This document shows, piece by piece, positions 7,819 to 16,752 of a stretch of DNA of 59,885 nucleotides (its first letter is position 1; each line of letters opens with the position of its first letter). A program made the translations under genes and the position numbers. This stretch comes from Vicinamibacterales bacterium (GTDB taxonomy: Bacteria; Acidobacteriota; Vicinamibacteria; Vicinamibacterales; UBA8438): NCBI GenBank assembly GCA_958296065.1, contig CATQHX010000066.1, positions 1 to 59,885 of the forward strand. Direction: 5' to 3'. Under the pieces are notes generated by a model, which was given only the letters and a program-made list of their open reading frames with translations, had not been told where the DNA came from and ran no database searches.

Positions 7819-8480
7819 TCAGATCACGATGCGTTCGATCTCGTCGAGCGTGACCGTGTCCGCCGTCCGGTCGTACAGCTTCGTCGTCCTCGGCGACGCA
7901 TGCCCGGCAATCTGTTGAGCGTGCTCGAGCGTCCCCCCGTTCGACAGATACGCCGTGATGCCCGTCGCCCGAAACGTGTGGCAGCATGTCGACGCCGGCA
8001 GACCCGCGGCCGCCGCCCGGCGCTTGATCATCGCCAGCACCACGCGACGCGTCAGCGACCGACCGCTCAGGCGGCGGCACGACCGGTCGACGCTCTGAAA
8101 CAACGGCGCCTTCGCGTCGTCGACCCCGCCGGCGACCAGATACGCATCCACGGCGGCCTCGGCACGGTGATGGGCCGGCACGTCGTGCCGCTTGCCGCCC
8201 TTCTCGTGCAGCCGCAGCCATCCCGCGTCCCCTGCAGGAAATAGTCCTGACGCCGCATCCCCACGACCGCGCTCACCCGCGCGAAGCTGTACACCATCAC
8301 GCTCAGAAGCGCACGGTCACGAAGACCGACCAGCGACCCCGCGTCGATCCCATCGAGCAGCGACCGCGTCTCGGCCGGCGTCAGAACCGGCGTCGCCCCC
8401 TTTGGTGACGACGTGCTTCGGTCCCCGCACCGCTGCGGCCGGATTCACCGGCAGCACCTGATGGACGACCAGCCAGGAAC
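7819..8480 (-). pseudogene. Phage-type tyrosine recombinase, multiply frameshifted
   Basis: Read in pieces on the minus strand: WLVVHQVLPVNPAAAVRGPK HVVTKG; then in another frame MVYSFARVSAVVGMRRQDYF; then a third frame AEAAVDAYLVAGGVDDAKAP LFQS, CHTFRATGITAYLSNGGTLE, AQQIAGHASPRTTKLYDRT and DEIERIVI to a stop at 7819. The catalytic HTFR, GHxSPRTT and Y residues are visible. The N-terminal SAM-like domain is missing or unrecognisable beyond about 8480. At least two indels separate the pieces. It is probably the dead integrase of the island that contains the small-gene cassettes. Confidence 0.8.
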
Positions 8481-8709
8481 TGACCGACACAGCCACGACC
8501 GCATGCCCGGCCGTCGACGACGTACCGGCCATCTGGTGGACCTTGAACAATCCCGCGGCCCTTCGGCCGGACAGGCGAAACCGCACTGAACCGAATGCGT
8601 GGGCAGCGCGGGCTCGCCGCTGGTGAGGGAGCGCCGACCAGCACGTCCCACCGTCCGTCCGGCCGTCCCATCAGCGCCCGCGGCGTCCCGTGCCGGATAC
8701 GCTTGGCCG

Positions 8710-9270
8710 ATGGCAGCACAAGACGACGAGACCTACCGTGACCTGGCAGGCCGGCGGCGCCGCCGACATTTGGCGTCTCCTGAGGAGCGCAGCACCCGTG
8801 ACGCCGAGGCGCGCAGATTGCGCGGCGCGGGCCTGAGCTATCGCGAGATCGCACAGCAACTCGGGTGCGGGCGCGGGACGGTCGAGCGCGCCGTCAGGAA
8901 CGCCACGCCTCCCAACCGGATCATCCGCGGTGAGCGGATAGACGGGAGGCCAGTCGTCACGATCGACGGACAGCCCTTCGCGTGGCACGAAGCGTCGGAC
9001 GTCACCGAGTGGAGTCCGACAGGCATTGAGTGGGGATACGTCGGTGCTGGGCCGAACCGGTTGGCCTTCACGATCCTGCTGGCGGTGACGGACCGACACG
9101 AAGCCTACAAGTACGCTTCATGGTTCGCACAAGGCTGTCTTGCGAGGATCGGTCCAGAGCGCGAGCCGTGGGCTCTCACGACCGACCAAGTGCGAGTTTG
9201 GCTGGCGAAGTCCCACGAGATGAAGGTGGAGACGGACGAGCCGCCGCCGCTGGAGGTCAAGCCGGCGTGA
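8710..9270 (+). CDS. HTH protein with DUF6166-like domain, 186 aa
   Basis: ATG 8710 is chosen because the upstream extension is low-complexity. Residues about 10-60 hold a resolvase/sigma-type helix-turn-helix: RRLRGAGLSYREIAQQLGCG RGTVERAVRN. The second half has EWGYVGAGPNRLAFTILLAV, YASWFAQGCLARIGPER and WALTTDQVRVWLAK, the same order as the broken DUF6166-like protein at 5.4-5.8 kb. Family function is unknown. Fusion to a DNA-binding segment suggests a regulator or a site-specific DNA-binding cassette protein. It is on the plus strand, divergent from the broken integrase, and intact. Confidence 0.6.
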   Translation: MAAQDDETYRDLAGRRRRRHLASPEERSTRDAEARRLRGAGLSYREIAQQLGCGRGTVERAVRNATPPNRIIRGERIDGRPVVTIDGQPFAWHEASDVTEWSPTGIEWGYVGAGPNRLAFTILLAVTDRHEAYKYASWFAQGCLARIGPEREPWALTTDQVRVWLAKSHEMKVETDEPPPLEVKPA

Positions 9271-9376
9271 CGCTACCGTCCGTGACGGTCACGCCGGGTC
9301 GGACGCGGTCATTGGAGACCCGCTCACCGGGTCCGTCGTTCTGACCCGAAAACGGCCCGGATGATCCACTGTCAGC

Positions 9377-10090
9377 GCGTGTTCGCCACCCACAGGCTGC
9401 ATCCACCGCCCCGCGTGCAGAGGTAACCGCCCGGCAACTGTCGGTTCCGGCAATCGCCGCGCGGATCCCTCCCGAGGACAGCGGTAAGCGCTGACGGGAC
9501 GGCACCCGAGGCTGATGAGACGACCGGCCCGGCCGGATGGGACAGCTCTCCGGCACCCAGGCCACACCGGCCTGCTGTCCGTTGCTACAGGCGTTCACCA
9601 CGACTCGGGCCGAATCACAAACGCCAGCGAACACCAGGCCGATGCGCCAAGGTTACGTGTACCGTCGTTCTGGCGGCGCTGCCCGCCCAGCCGTAGTCCG
9701 GCCGGGACCGGGCGGTTCCGTGGCGGTCCCGCCAATCGGCAGTCGAACACGGCGGGACGGCATCTCTTGCCGACGGGACGTTCGTTCTCCCCCAATGGGA
9801 CAGTTCATGCGAGGGCAGCTACGCGGAGCAGGTCTCGCGGGGTCCTGACCGCGTCAGCCGACCGGCGGACGCGGTTGCCCCCTTGCAGACTCACCCGGCA
9901 CGTGGCTGCTGGTAACGCGGTAACCGAGCCCTCGACGGGCCCGGCGGCTGAACGGCCCACCCCTGATTGGGGCTGAGCCCCTTGCCCGGGCGGCGGCGTT
10001 TGCAGCGCCGGCCCTCACAGTCGATTCTCGGCGACGTCCTGGAACGGGCGGGTACGCGTCGCTGTCGACGTTGGCTCTTCGGAGTCCGAC
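9377..10090. repeat. Long imperfect direct repeat, copy A (gene-free interval 9271-10161)
   Basis: No convincing gene is present in 9271-10161. Its segments recur at 14094-14580 in the same order and orientation: a block ending GGCTGCATCCACCG, a GGGACCGGGCGGTTC block, AATGGGACAG, then TGACC-CGTCAGCCG, TTGCAGACT-CACCCGGCAC, GGTAACGCGGT and GGCGGCTGAAC. Identity looks like 70-80% by eye with indels (copy A is longer). The two copies flank the nuclease gene and the IS21 element. It may be a degenerate non-autonomous element or the shared flank of a duplicated cassette. Confidence 0.6.
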
Positions 10091-10161
10091 ACGAAACCTG
10101 GGCCGCCAGTCTTCGCCGCACTGCGGTCTTCCTCGTGGCCGTGTCGGGCGAGGAGCCCCTC

Positions 10162-11118
10162 CTACCGTTCGCAGGCCCGTCCGTCGTTGTCGCGGTCCAT
10201 CCGCCGTTGATACGCACAATGGCCACGCGGGACGCCGTTGGGGTGATCGCGCCGCAGCGCCGTGCAGTTGCGGTACGGTCCGCACCCGGTTCCCGACGCC
10301 CGCGGCGAGGACGGCGAACCTACTGGCGACACGCCGCGGCTGCCGGACTCGCACACCACGCCGTCGCCGTCGCCGTCGCGCATGAACGGATACGCCGGAT
10401 GGTCGCGTGTCACCGGGGCGATCCCGTGCGTTCGAGCTTCCGCACAACTGACGCGGCCGTTCCGGTTGTCGTCCCACGTGGCGATCTCCTCGGGAACGCT
10501 GGCCGCGGCCGCGGCCGGGACCTCGCCACGCACGAACGTGATCAACTCTGTTGAGGTGCATCCTGCCAGTACCTGGTCCAGCGCGTCCGCCTCGCGTCGG
10601 TCGATGGTCAGCCCGTAGCGCTCCCGGACGGCGATCACCCGGGCCGCGAACCAGCAACCGTTCTGCGCCGGCAGCCACTCGGCAGCATCGCGATCGACTT
10701 TGTCGTAGCGATTCACCTGCGGACCCGCCAGTGTGAGGTTCAACAGGTCGGTCGCGAAGCGGCGCCGGGTCGCAGGGTCCGCGGCGCACAGACCGCTGTC
10801 GTGCGCCTCGGAACGAGCCACCATGTGCTCGATGTCCGTGTCGGACGTGCTCGCGAACCAACGCCCCGTGTACGGACCGTAGACTCCGCCGAGCTCGTCG
10901 ACGATCCGGTCCTCCACCGACTGCGGGTACCGGTAATCGTCCGCGTCGTAGGGTGAGCAGCGTTGCTCCGGCGCAACGACCAAGCCGCGCCATGACGACT
11001 GGGCATGAAGCTCGCTGACCTCCGGGATGCTGTCTATGGTGCCGACAGCGCCGACGACGAGGTAGACGACGGCGATGAGGCCGAGTGAAGTGGAGGTGCG
11101 GCGTCGATGTGCGTGCAT
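10162..11118 (-). CDS. Secreted HNH nuclease with excalibur calcium-binding motifs
   Basis: ATG 11118 begins MHAHRRRTSTSLGLIAVVYL, a signal peptide or anchor. Residues about 90-200 match the DUF1524/GmrSD C-terminal HNH fold: TDIEHMVARSEAHDSGLC, FATDLLNLTLAGPQVNRYDK, DAAEWLPAQNGCWFAARVIA and the GLTIDRREADAL helix. The DxEH and N residues are those expected for the beta-beta-alpha-metal site. Then comes a Ca-binding DDNRNGRVSCAEARTHGIAP plus MRDGDGDGVVCE, and a final excalibur-like YRNCTALRRDHPNGVPRGHC with DRDNDGRACER. It probably degrades extracellular DNA. It is monocistronic. Long repeat copy A lies just downstream and copy B beyond the IS21. Confidence 0.85.
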   Translation of the reverse strand: MHAHRRRTSTSLGLIAVVYLVVGAVGTIDSIPEVSELHAQSSWRGLVVAPEQRCSPYDADDYRYPQSVEDRIVDELGGVYGPYTGRWFASTSDTDIEHMVARSEAHDSGLCAADPATRRRFATDLLNLTLAGPQVNRYDKVDRDAAEWLPAQNGCWFAARVIAVRERYGLTIDRREADALDQVLAGCTSTELITFVRGEVPAAAAASVPEEIATWDDNRNGRVSCAEARTHGIAPVTRDHPAYPFMRDGDGDGVVCESGSRGVSPVGSPSSPRASGTGCGPYRNCTALRRDHPNGVPRGHCAYQRRMDRDNDGRACER

Positions 11119-11592
11119 GGAGCGAGATCCTAAGGTCGCTCGCCGACCCCAGTAAAGAAGCCGCCCTGCCCAACGCGGGCGGGTCGAGATGTTGTCCGGG
11201 CGAACTACCATGCCGGCGTCCTTCCAGCCGCCGCCGAGCTGGATGGCATCTGGCCAGCTACGCGTCGTTCCGAGGAAACGTCTTGCTCGGCAGGCGGCCC
11301 CGCCCGGACGTCGGCGCCGACCCGGACCACCGCCCGGCGATACGCGCTGCAGGCCGATGATGGGGACGACGTAGCGCAGGGAGTCGCCTCCGAGCGCTTC
11401 AAGCACGGCGTTCGCCCAGCGACGGAGGTCTCGCTGGAGTTCCTGCTCCTCGGGGGGCATCGGCAGAGTATCGATGCCGAGTGTGACAGACCAGGTCACA
11501 GGTGCCGAGCGCAGACCATAGTCGTAGTGGTCGATTCCAGGTGGTTCGATTCCGGCCGGAGCAGGCCGCTGCCGGGGCGGTTCTTTCCGAGC
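11119..11592. other. Interval without a complete gene; possible gene remnant
   Basis: On the minus strand one open stretch reads HYDYGLRSAPVTWSVTLGID, then PPEEQELQRDLRRWANAVLE and SLRYVVPIIGLQRV, which looks like protein, but then degenerates and runs into the nuclease frame. It begins right at the IS21 left end, so IS21 may have split this gene. I do not recognise it. Confidence 0.3.
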
Positions 11593-11904
11593 TGTCAAGC
11601 GACACTCAAAACTGACCCCCTGGCGACATCGAAAACTGACCCCCGAAGAAACGGCGTATGTCGTGTCTGAGTTCATCGAAGACGACAGTGCCTGTGGATT
11701 GTGTGGGCGCCGTCTTCGGCGTCCAAGCGGGGTGGTAAACGCGCATTCCCGGACGGTTCAGTCGCCACCGAGGGCAGCGGGCGCGTTTTCCACGCCGCGG
11801 CACAATCCACAGGCTGCCCGGACCCGCTGCGACGGTCACGAGTGACACCGACCTACTGGCCGGTGGCCGTGGTCGTCGCAACGGTGCAGTTGACGGTCGA
11901 GTGC

Positions 11905-12705
11905 TCATCTCGTCTTCTGCGGCCGGTTGACAGGCGTCGGCGCCGAGAGCTTCAGGACGCCCGCACGACGCTTCTCGCGCAACCTGAAGCTCTCTCCGGT
12001 GATCGTCAAAACGTGACTGTGGTGCAATAGCCGGTCGAGTATCGCCGTGGCGACCACCGCGTCGCCGAACACCTCGCCCCATTCGCCGACCGAGCGGTTC
12101 GACGTGATCAGGATGCTGCCGCGTTCGTAGCGTCTGGAGACGAGCTGGAAGAAGAGGTGCGCGGCCTGCGGCTCAAATGGGAGGTAGCCCAGTTCGTCGC
12201 AAATGAGCAGCTTCGGCTTGGCGTAGAAGCTCAGGCGCTCTTCCAGTCGGTCGTCGCTGTGCGCCTTGACCAACGCGGCCATCAGCGCCTGGGCTGTGGT
12301 GAACAGCGCCGAGTACCTCTGCCGGATCGCCTCGCGCCCGAGCGCGATCGCCAAGTGCGTCTTCCCGACTCCTGGAGGCCCGAGAAGCAAAGCCGCGTCT
12401 CCGTGCGCGACCCACCGCGACGTCGCGAGTTCACGGACCTGACGCTCGTCGACACTCGGTTGCGCCTCGAAGTCGAAGTCCGCCAGCTCGCGGACCGCCG
12501 GGAAGTGCGCGATCTTGAACGCCATCTCGATGCGCCGTTCGTCCTTGCGCGACACCTCGCGCTCGACCAGGAACGCGAGTGCTTCGCGCAGCGTCAGCTG
12601 CTTCTCCGCGGCCTCGTCGAGCAGGCTGTCGAGCTGGTCGCGGATGGCGGTCAGTTGCAGCCGGGTCAGCCAGCCGAGGAGCGTGTCGTGGTCGATGACA
12701 CTCAT
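11905..12705 (-). CDS. istB: IS21 transposition helper ATPase IstB
   Basis: ATG 12705 lies 1 base after the istA stop codon. The 266-residue product has Walker A LLLGPPGVGKTHLAIALGRE, Walker B KPKLLICDELGYLPFEPQAA, sensor LITSNRSVGEWGEVF and the C-terminal RLLHHSHVLTITGESFRLRE of IstB. IstB is a DnaA/DnaC-like AAA+ ATPase that assembles on target DNA and stimulates the IstA transposase. It is complete and co-transcribed with istA. The larger ORF upstream of this ATG is out-of-frame istA sequence. Confidence 0.95.
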   Translation of the reverse strand: MSVIDHDTLLGWLTRLQLTAIRDQLDSLLDEAAEKQLTLREALAFLVEREVSRKDERRIEMAFKIAHFPAVRELADFDFEAQPSVDERQVRELATSRWVAHGDAALLLGPPGVGKTHLAIALGREAIRQRYSALFTTAQALMAALVKAHSDDRLEERLSFYAKPKLLICDELGYLPFEPQAAHLFFQLVSRRYERGSILITSNRSVGEWGEVFGDAVVATAILDRLLHHSHVLTITGESFRLREKRRAGVLKLSAPTPVNRPQKTR

Positions 12706-12706
12706 C

Positions 12707-13987
12707 TCAGAAGCTCCCGCCGGCGACCGCCGCATACTCATCGAGCGGGCGCAGCAGCGCCGGCTTCGGCCGGGCCGTTGCGACCGCGGCTGGGCGCGGA
12801 CCGCCGTTGACGCCGACCAGGTGCGCGCGATCGGTGACCCGCGCGTGCCGGCCGGTGTGCTCGACGTGCTCAGCGACGACATCCGGCCCGTGGTGAACGC
12901 GCACCCGGCCGCCACTGACCACCACCCGCACCCGCTCGCCGATCAGCCGCCACGGCACCGAATAGGCGTTGGTGTCGACCATCACCGCGCAGTCGGCGTG
13001 GACCGTCCGGATCAGATCCCGCAACTGGCCGAACGGCGGCCGGTCCGCACAGGGACGCAACAGCGCCGCTTCCCGCTCGAATCGGATGAGGGGCACTTCC
13101 CCGGTGGTGCCGTGGCGCCGCCGGTCCGCGATCTCGCGCTGCCACCACCCCAGATGCGCCTCCATCCCCGTCCAGCTCTCGAAGCGATGCCCCGCGATGG
13201 CGTTCCGCTTGACGTAGCCGACACCGCGCTCGTCCTTCCCCTTCGTCCGGGCCCGGTACGGTGCACACGCCCGCGGACGGAACCCCCAGTAGGCAGCGAA
13301 CGCCAGGAACCGGTCGTTGAACTCGACCGCGTGCGTCTTCGCGTCGTGATCGAGAACCAGCGGCCGCGGGTTGTCGATCAGCACCTCCTTGGTCACGCCG
13401 CCGAAGTGACGGAAGGTGCCCTCCAGGCCGCGAAACCACGACGACTGCCGCTCGTGCCTGAACGCCGCGACATAGCAGCGTCGCGAATAGCCCAACGTCG
13501 CCACGAACAGGAAAACGCGCACCCGCTCGTCGGCAATCGGCACCCGCTGCTGACCGAAATCGATCTGCAGCTGACGTCCCGGCGGCGTCTCGAACCGCAC
13601 CGTCGCCTTCGCCTCGGCCGTCAGCAGCCGACGCAACGGCGCCACCGCGCGCTCGACCGTGCGCAGGCTTACGTCGATCGACTGCTCCCGCAGCAGGTCC
13701 TGCCGTACCACCTCCGCGTTGCCGCGGTGTCGGAAGAAGCGCTCCTTCAGCCATTCCTCCTGATCCTCGAGCTTGCCGCCACCGGTCCGTCGGCCGTACG
13801 CCATCCAGCCATCGGCCTCCACGTAGCGTCGTACCGTGTTCTTGCTGCACCCGAACTCCCTCGCTATGCGCTTCAACCCCCAACCGAGAGCGTGCAGATG
13901 CAGCATCGCCTCCACCTCGTCTGACTTCATCATCGTCTGTGCCCGTGGCCTCCTCGTCCACGGGCCGACATCCTCGCATCCGTTCAT
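12707..13987 (-). CDS. istA: IS21 transposase IstA
   Basis: Start ATG 13987 is supported by AAGGAGG at the expected distance; the internal MMKSDEVEAMLHLHALGWGL start at 13933 lacks a good site. The N-terminal HTH is LKRIAREFGCSKNTVRRYVE. The DDE core shows D in RQLQIDFGQQRV, D in KEVLIDNPRPLV and E in the KGKDERGVGYVKRNAIAG region. The C-terminal beta-barrel has DTNAYSVPWRLIGERVRVVV. It is 426 residues, intact, and catalyses element excision and integration with IstB. Confidence 0.95.
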   Translation of the reverse strand: MNGCEDVGPWTRRPRAQTMMKSDEVEAMLHLHALGWGLKRIAREFGCSKNTVRRYVEADGWMAYGRRTGGGKLEDQEEWLKERFFRHRGNAEVVRQDLLREQSIDVSLRTVERAVAPLRRLLTAEAKATVRFETPPGRQLQIDFGQQRVPIADERVRVFLFVATLGYSRRCYVAAFRHERQSSWFRGLEGTFRHFGGVTKEVLIDNPRPLVLDHDAKTHAVEFNDRFLAFAAYWGFRPRACAPYRARTKGKDERGVGYVKRNAIAGHRFESWTGMEAHLGWWQREIADRRRHGTTGEVPLIRFEREAALLRPCADRPPFGQLRDLIRTVHADCAVMVDTNAYSVPWRLIGERVRVVVSGGRVRVHHGPDVVAEHVEHTGRHARVTDRAHLVGVNGGPRPAAVATARPKPALLRPLDEYAAVAGGSF

Positions 13988-14093
13988 CTGCTGACTCCTC
14001 CTTGGACAAGGGGGTCAGTTTTCACTGTCGCTCGGGGGTCAGTTTTCCATGTCGCCTGACACGAGCCGAGGGCGGGGAGGGTAATGCACCGTC

Positions 14094-14580
14094 TGGACGT
14101 GTTCGGCATCCATAGACTGCATCCACCGTCCGGTTGCGTGTGGGGGGCGATGGGACGCCCAGCCCGCTTCATCCGCCGGTGTCGCCAACCCCGCTGTACC
14201 CCGGCCCGGGACCGGGCGGTTCGGTGGCGGTCTCCCAATCCGGAGTCCAACACATTGGGACAGCACCTTGGCCGATGGGACGCCCAGCCCGCTTCAATGG
14301 GACAGGCTCATGCAAGGGGCGGCGACACCGAGCACGTCCCCTGGGATTCCTGACCACGTCAGCCGCACGTCTGACGTGGCTGCCCGTTGCAGACTCCACC
14401 CGGCACTTGGCTGCCGGTAACGCGGTGGCTGGGTGTTCGACGGCCTAGCGGCTGAACAGCTCTCCCGCTGATTGCGCCGAGCCGCGTGCTTTGCAGCGCA
14501 GGCGTTTGTCCGGCAGCGTTCCGAATCGCACTCTCGTTCACGTCCCGGACCAGGCACGTACGCGCGTTCTGCGTACATCG
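14094..14580. repeat. Long imperfect direct repeat, copy B (gene-free interval 14062-14716)
   Basis: Shorter copy of 9377-10090 in the same orientation, starting about 30 bases beyond the IS21 right end. Shared landmarks in order: CTGCATCCACCG, GGGACCGGGCGGTTCGG, AATGGGACAG, TGACCACGTCAGCCG, GTTGCAGACTCCACCCGGCA and GCGGCTGAAC. A possible lipoprotein-like start (LFLFGGIVFVLAVTGC) appears on the minus strand at about 14590-14650, but no full gene follows. I see no gene in the interval that I can support. Confidence 0.6.
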
Positions 14581-14716
14581 CTTCGCACCTCTCAGCGTTG
14601 GGCAGCCGGTGACGGCCAGTACGAACACGATTCCGCCAAAGAGAAACAGTTGGCGCGCATCTTGCGTTCCGTGGCGGATACCGACGTGGGGAATCGCAGT
14701 TCGACAAGGAGCCGGA

Positions 14717-15187
14717 ATGGCAATCGCACAGGACATATTCACGACGCTCGGACCCGAGTCTGGGTGCTGCGGGCATCGGCATCGCAGTGTTCGGGAGGCC
14801 GGACGCTGCCTTGCGAAATACCGTCGACGAGCACTCTCCGACCGGCGCGTGGTCGCCGTGGCGGCCGACGCGCCCTGGCCGCCGACCGAGGGCCGCTATC
14901 TGAACGACGCGGAACTCGATGCGCTCTACGAGGAGGACGGCACCTCGGCCGCATGCGGCGAGCAGGAGCGACTCATCGTCTTCGCAGCCCGTGTCGCGGC
15001 CAACGTCGCGGCGGTGCGCCTCGTCGCAGATACTCTCCATGACGCATGGGCCGAGGGCGGACTCGGGCGCGATACGACAGAGGCTGCCGAGGTCGCCGCG
15101 GCTGGCTGCCGTGTCATTGGACTGGCGCTCGCGACCGTCGAGCGGACCCTGGATTGCGCCTGTGCGGGTCGCCTGCCGCCTTCGTGA
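14717..15187 (+). CDS. Hypothetical protein, 156 aa
   Basis: ATG 14717 has AAGGAG at 14706-14711. The product begins MAIAQDIFTTLGPESGCCGH RHRSVREAGRCLAKYRRRAL and later has YLNDAELDALYEEDG and a long Ala-rich helical C-terminus (AARVAANVAAVRLVADTLHD). There are several Cys/His near the N-terminus (GCCGHRH). No signal peptide. I do not recognise a family. It is followed 10 bases later by another small ORF, so an operon is likely. Codon use is normal for the region. Confidence 0.6.
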   Translation: MAIAQDIFTTLGPESGCCGHRHRSVREAGRCLAKYRRRALSDRRVVAVAADAPWPPTEGRYLNDAELDALYEEDGTSAACGEQERLIVFAARVAANVAAVRLVADTLHDAWAEGGLGRDTTEAAEVAAAGCRVIGLALATVERTLDCACAGRLPPS

Positions 15188-15197
15188 CGAGCCGCCG

Positions 15198-15689
15198 GTG
15201 CGAGCGTACGCACTTCGGGCTTGGCCGTTGCCGACGGCCGCGCGTACATCGCACGCGTTCGCCGCGCTCGTCGCCGTGGTCGGCGAGCCCCGATGGCGCC
15301 GCCGCCACCTCGATCACTGCCAGCGCCTGGTCGAAGGCAACGGTCTCGTCGAGCGCCGTGAGAGCCGCTACGATCCTCTGCGTCCCGCGCGTGTTCGTGC
15401 TCCTGCGGTCTTGACCCGCGAGCGCTGGCGCACGGCGCTGGTTGCGCGGGTGCGCGCGTTGCTCGCCGTGCGGGCGTCACCCGCACCCCACCCATGTCAC
15501 CGGTGCTCACCCGCCACCATGCGCTCGTACAGGTCGGTTGCGTCGTTGCCCGCGTCGCGCATGTCGAACACGCGGTTGTCGATCTGCTCCGCCATGGTGT
15601 CGAGCGTTCGTTCGACCCGCGCCTGGTCGACGTCCGGCCACGTGCCGGGGTCGAGCATGCCGGCACGCCGGAAGCCGTACGCCCGCTGA
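15198..15689 (+). CDS. Hypothetical protein, doubtful 3' end
   Basis: GTG 15198 lies 10 bases after the preceding stop. The first about 95 residues look like real protein (YALRAWPLPTAARTSHAFAA, LVAVVGEPRWRRRHLDHCQR, LVEGNGLVERRESRYDPLRP, LTRERWRTALVARVRALLAV). The rest overlaps the convergent lipoprotein gene antisense for about 190 bases and is probably not native, so the true stop may have been lost by an indel near 15480. No family recognised. Confidence 0.4.
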   Translation: MRAYALRAWPLPTAARTSHAFAALVAVVGEPRWRRRHLDHCQRLVEGNGLVERRESRYDPLRPARVRAPAVLTRERWRTALVARVRALLAVRASPAPHPCHRCSPATMRSYRSVASLPASRMSNTRLSICSAMVSSVRSTRAWSTSGHVPGSSMPARRKPYAR

Positions 15690-16204
15690 TACGCGATGTA
15701 GTGAAGCTGCGACCACCGGGCCGGAAAATTGGCTTCGGCAAGCCTCTCGAGGCTTACGGCGTTGCGTTCCAGCCGTTCGGGCGTCACCCGCTCGCGGATG
15801 CGGGCGAGGGTGGTCTCCACGTATTCGGTCTCGTATACCGTCCTGATGCTCTCGACCCGCCGCGCGGTGAAACCGAGGTTCGTGCTGCCGGCCCGGCACG
15901 AGCCGATCAATGCGCCGTAGTTGTCCCACGCGCGGGCGTCGGTGGGGTCCGCCGGTCCGCCGAACCGCATCTCGAACGGGGACTGCTGCCGTTCAGGGCA
16001 CTCCGGGACCACCTCGAGCGCCGCCACCAGCGGTGCGGTGCGTTCGGTCACCAGGGCCGCGATCTCGGGCAGCGTCTCGGCGGCCTGCTCGAGAGTGACC
16101 TCGACCACGTTGTCGGGCGTCACGCGCGGACCCGTCACGCCGTTTCCGCCGCCGCAAGCCACGGTGGCCAGCAGTGCCAGTGCCACGCTCAACCTCGTCT
16201 TCAT
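15497..16204 (-). CDS. Putative secreted lipoprotein, 235 aa
   Basis: ATG 16204 is preceded by GGGAGGGAACC. The N-terminus MKTRLSVALALLATVACGGG has a lipobox (LATVAC) followed by Gly, so the mature protein would be lipid-anchored. The mature part is mostly helical: ASP/Glu-rich VVEVTLEQAAETLPEIAALV, CPERQQSPFEMRFGGP, RVESIRTVYETEYVETTLAR, ERVTPERLERNAVSLERLAE and WSQLHYIAYQRAYGFRRAGM. No known domain. It is transcribed ahead of nothing on its strand. The convergent ORF downstream overlaps its 3' end. It resembles lineage-specific lipoproteins of Acidobacteriota-like genomes, which is an impression only. Confidence 0.75.
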   Translation of the reverse strand: MKTRLSVALALLATVACGGGNGVTGPRVTPDNVVEVTLEQAAETLPEIAALVTERTAPLVAALEVVPECPERQQSPFEMRFGGPADPTDARAWDNYGALIGSCRAGSTNLGFTARRVESIRTVYETEYVETTLARIRERVTPERLERNAVSLERLAEANFPARWSQLHYIAYQRAYGFRRAGMLDPGTWPDVDQARVERTLDTMAEQIDNRVFDMRDAGNDATDLYERMVAGEHR

Positions 16205-16323
16205 GGTTCCCTCCCTGCCCACTCGGGGGCGATTGCCCGGTTGCTGTTGATGACTTCTGCAAGTGGCGGACTCTCCTGTCCTTTGTCGAGTGCTTCTTGG
16301 CAGGCCTCGTTTGAAAGGGACCG

Positions 16324-16596
16324 TCAGCTTTCGGCCTTCCGGGCCAGCGAGTTGCGGATGTCGATCAGCGTCGCCAGGACGCCGCACAGCGCACCGGCCA
16401 TCAACATCCCGGCCACACCGCCGAAGACGAGGCCCCCGAGGAATCCGAGGAAGGAGAAGTCGCTCGTGAAGGGGCCGCTCGATGCGAAGCCGGCCGTGAG
16501 GAGTGCCGTTACCGACGGTATTCCGACGGCTACCAGCGCGTTGATGACGCTCACCCATTCGGCGAGGAGGCGGTTGATCTTCTTGTCGAACTGCAT
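16324..16596 (-). CDS. Small integral membrane protein, 90 aa
   Basis: ATG 16596 (MQFDKKINRLLAEWVSVINA) is preferred over 16608 because GGAGAG sits just upstream of it and overlaps the first ATG. Two to three hydrophobic helices follow: LVAVGIPSVTALLTAGF, FSFLGFLGGLVFGGVAGMLM and AGALCGVLATLIDI, ending in a short basic tail. No family recognised. It lies between the lipoprotein and the M48 protease on the same strand and may be co-expressed with the latter. Confidence 0.65.
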   Translation of the reverse strand: MQFDKKINRLLAEWVSVINALVAVGIPSVTALLTAGFASSGPFTSDFSFLGFLGGLVFGGVAGMLMAGALCGVLATLIDIRNSLARKAES

Positions 16597-16752
16597 GGCT
16601 CTCTCCATCGTTAGGCGGATCCCGCAAAGGGCCGGTCACGCCGGCCGTCGCGCGTGGTTCGCGGTACTCGCGCGCGTCGGCCGCCAAGGGACGTTGCCTC
16701 TCGCCCGTGGCTTGGTCCTGGCTCTCCGCTGGTCCGATTGGTGTCCGGGGTT

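Larger units (their letters stand above)
11593..14061 (-). mobile_element. Complete IS21-family element with 5-bp target duplication
   Basis: Left end TGTCAAGCGACACTCAAAAC and the inverse of the right end TGTCAGGCGACATGGAAAAC match as terminal repeats, each followed by CTGACCCCC and a second internal AAAACTGACCCCC repeat. Such multiple terminal repeats are typical of IS21. CGAGC occurs immediately outside both ends (11588-11592 and 14062-14066), a 5-bp target duplication. The element is about 2.47 kb and carries intact istA and istB on the minus strand. Clean ends and intact genes imply a recent, probably active, insertion. Confidence 0.92.
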
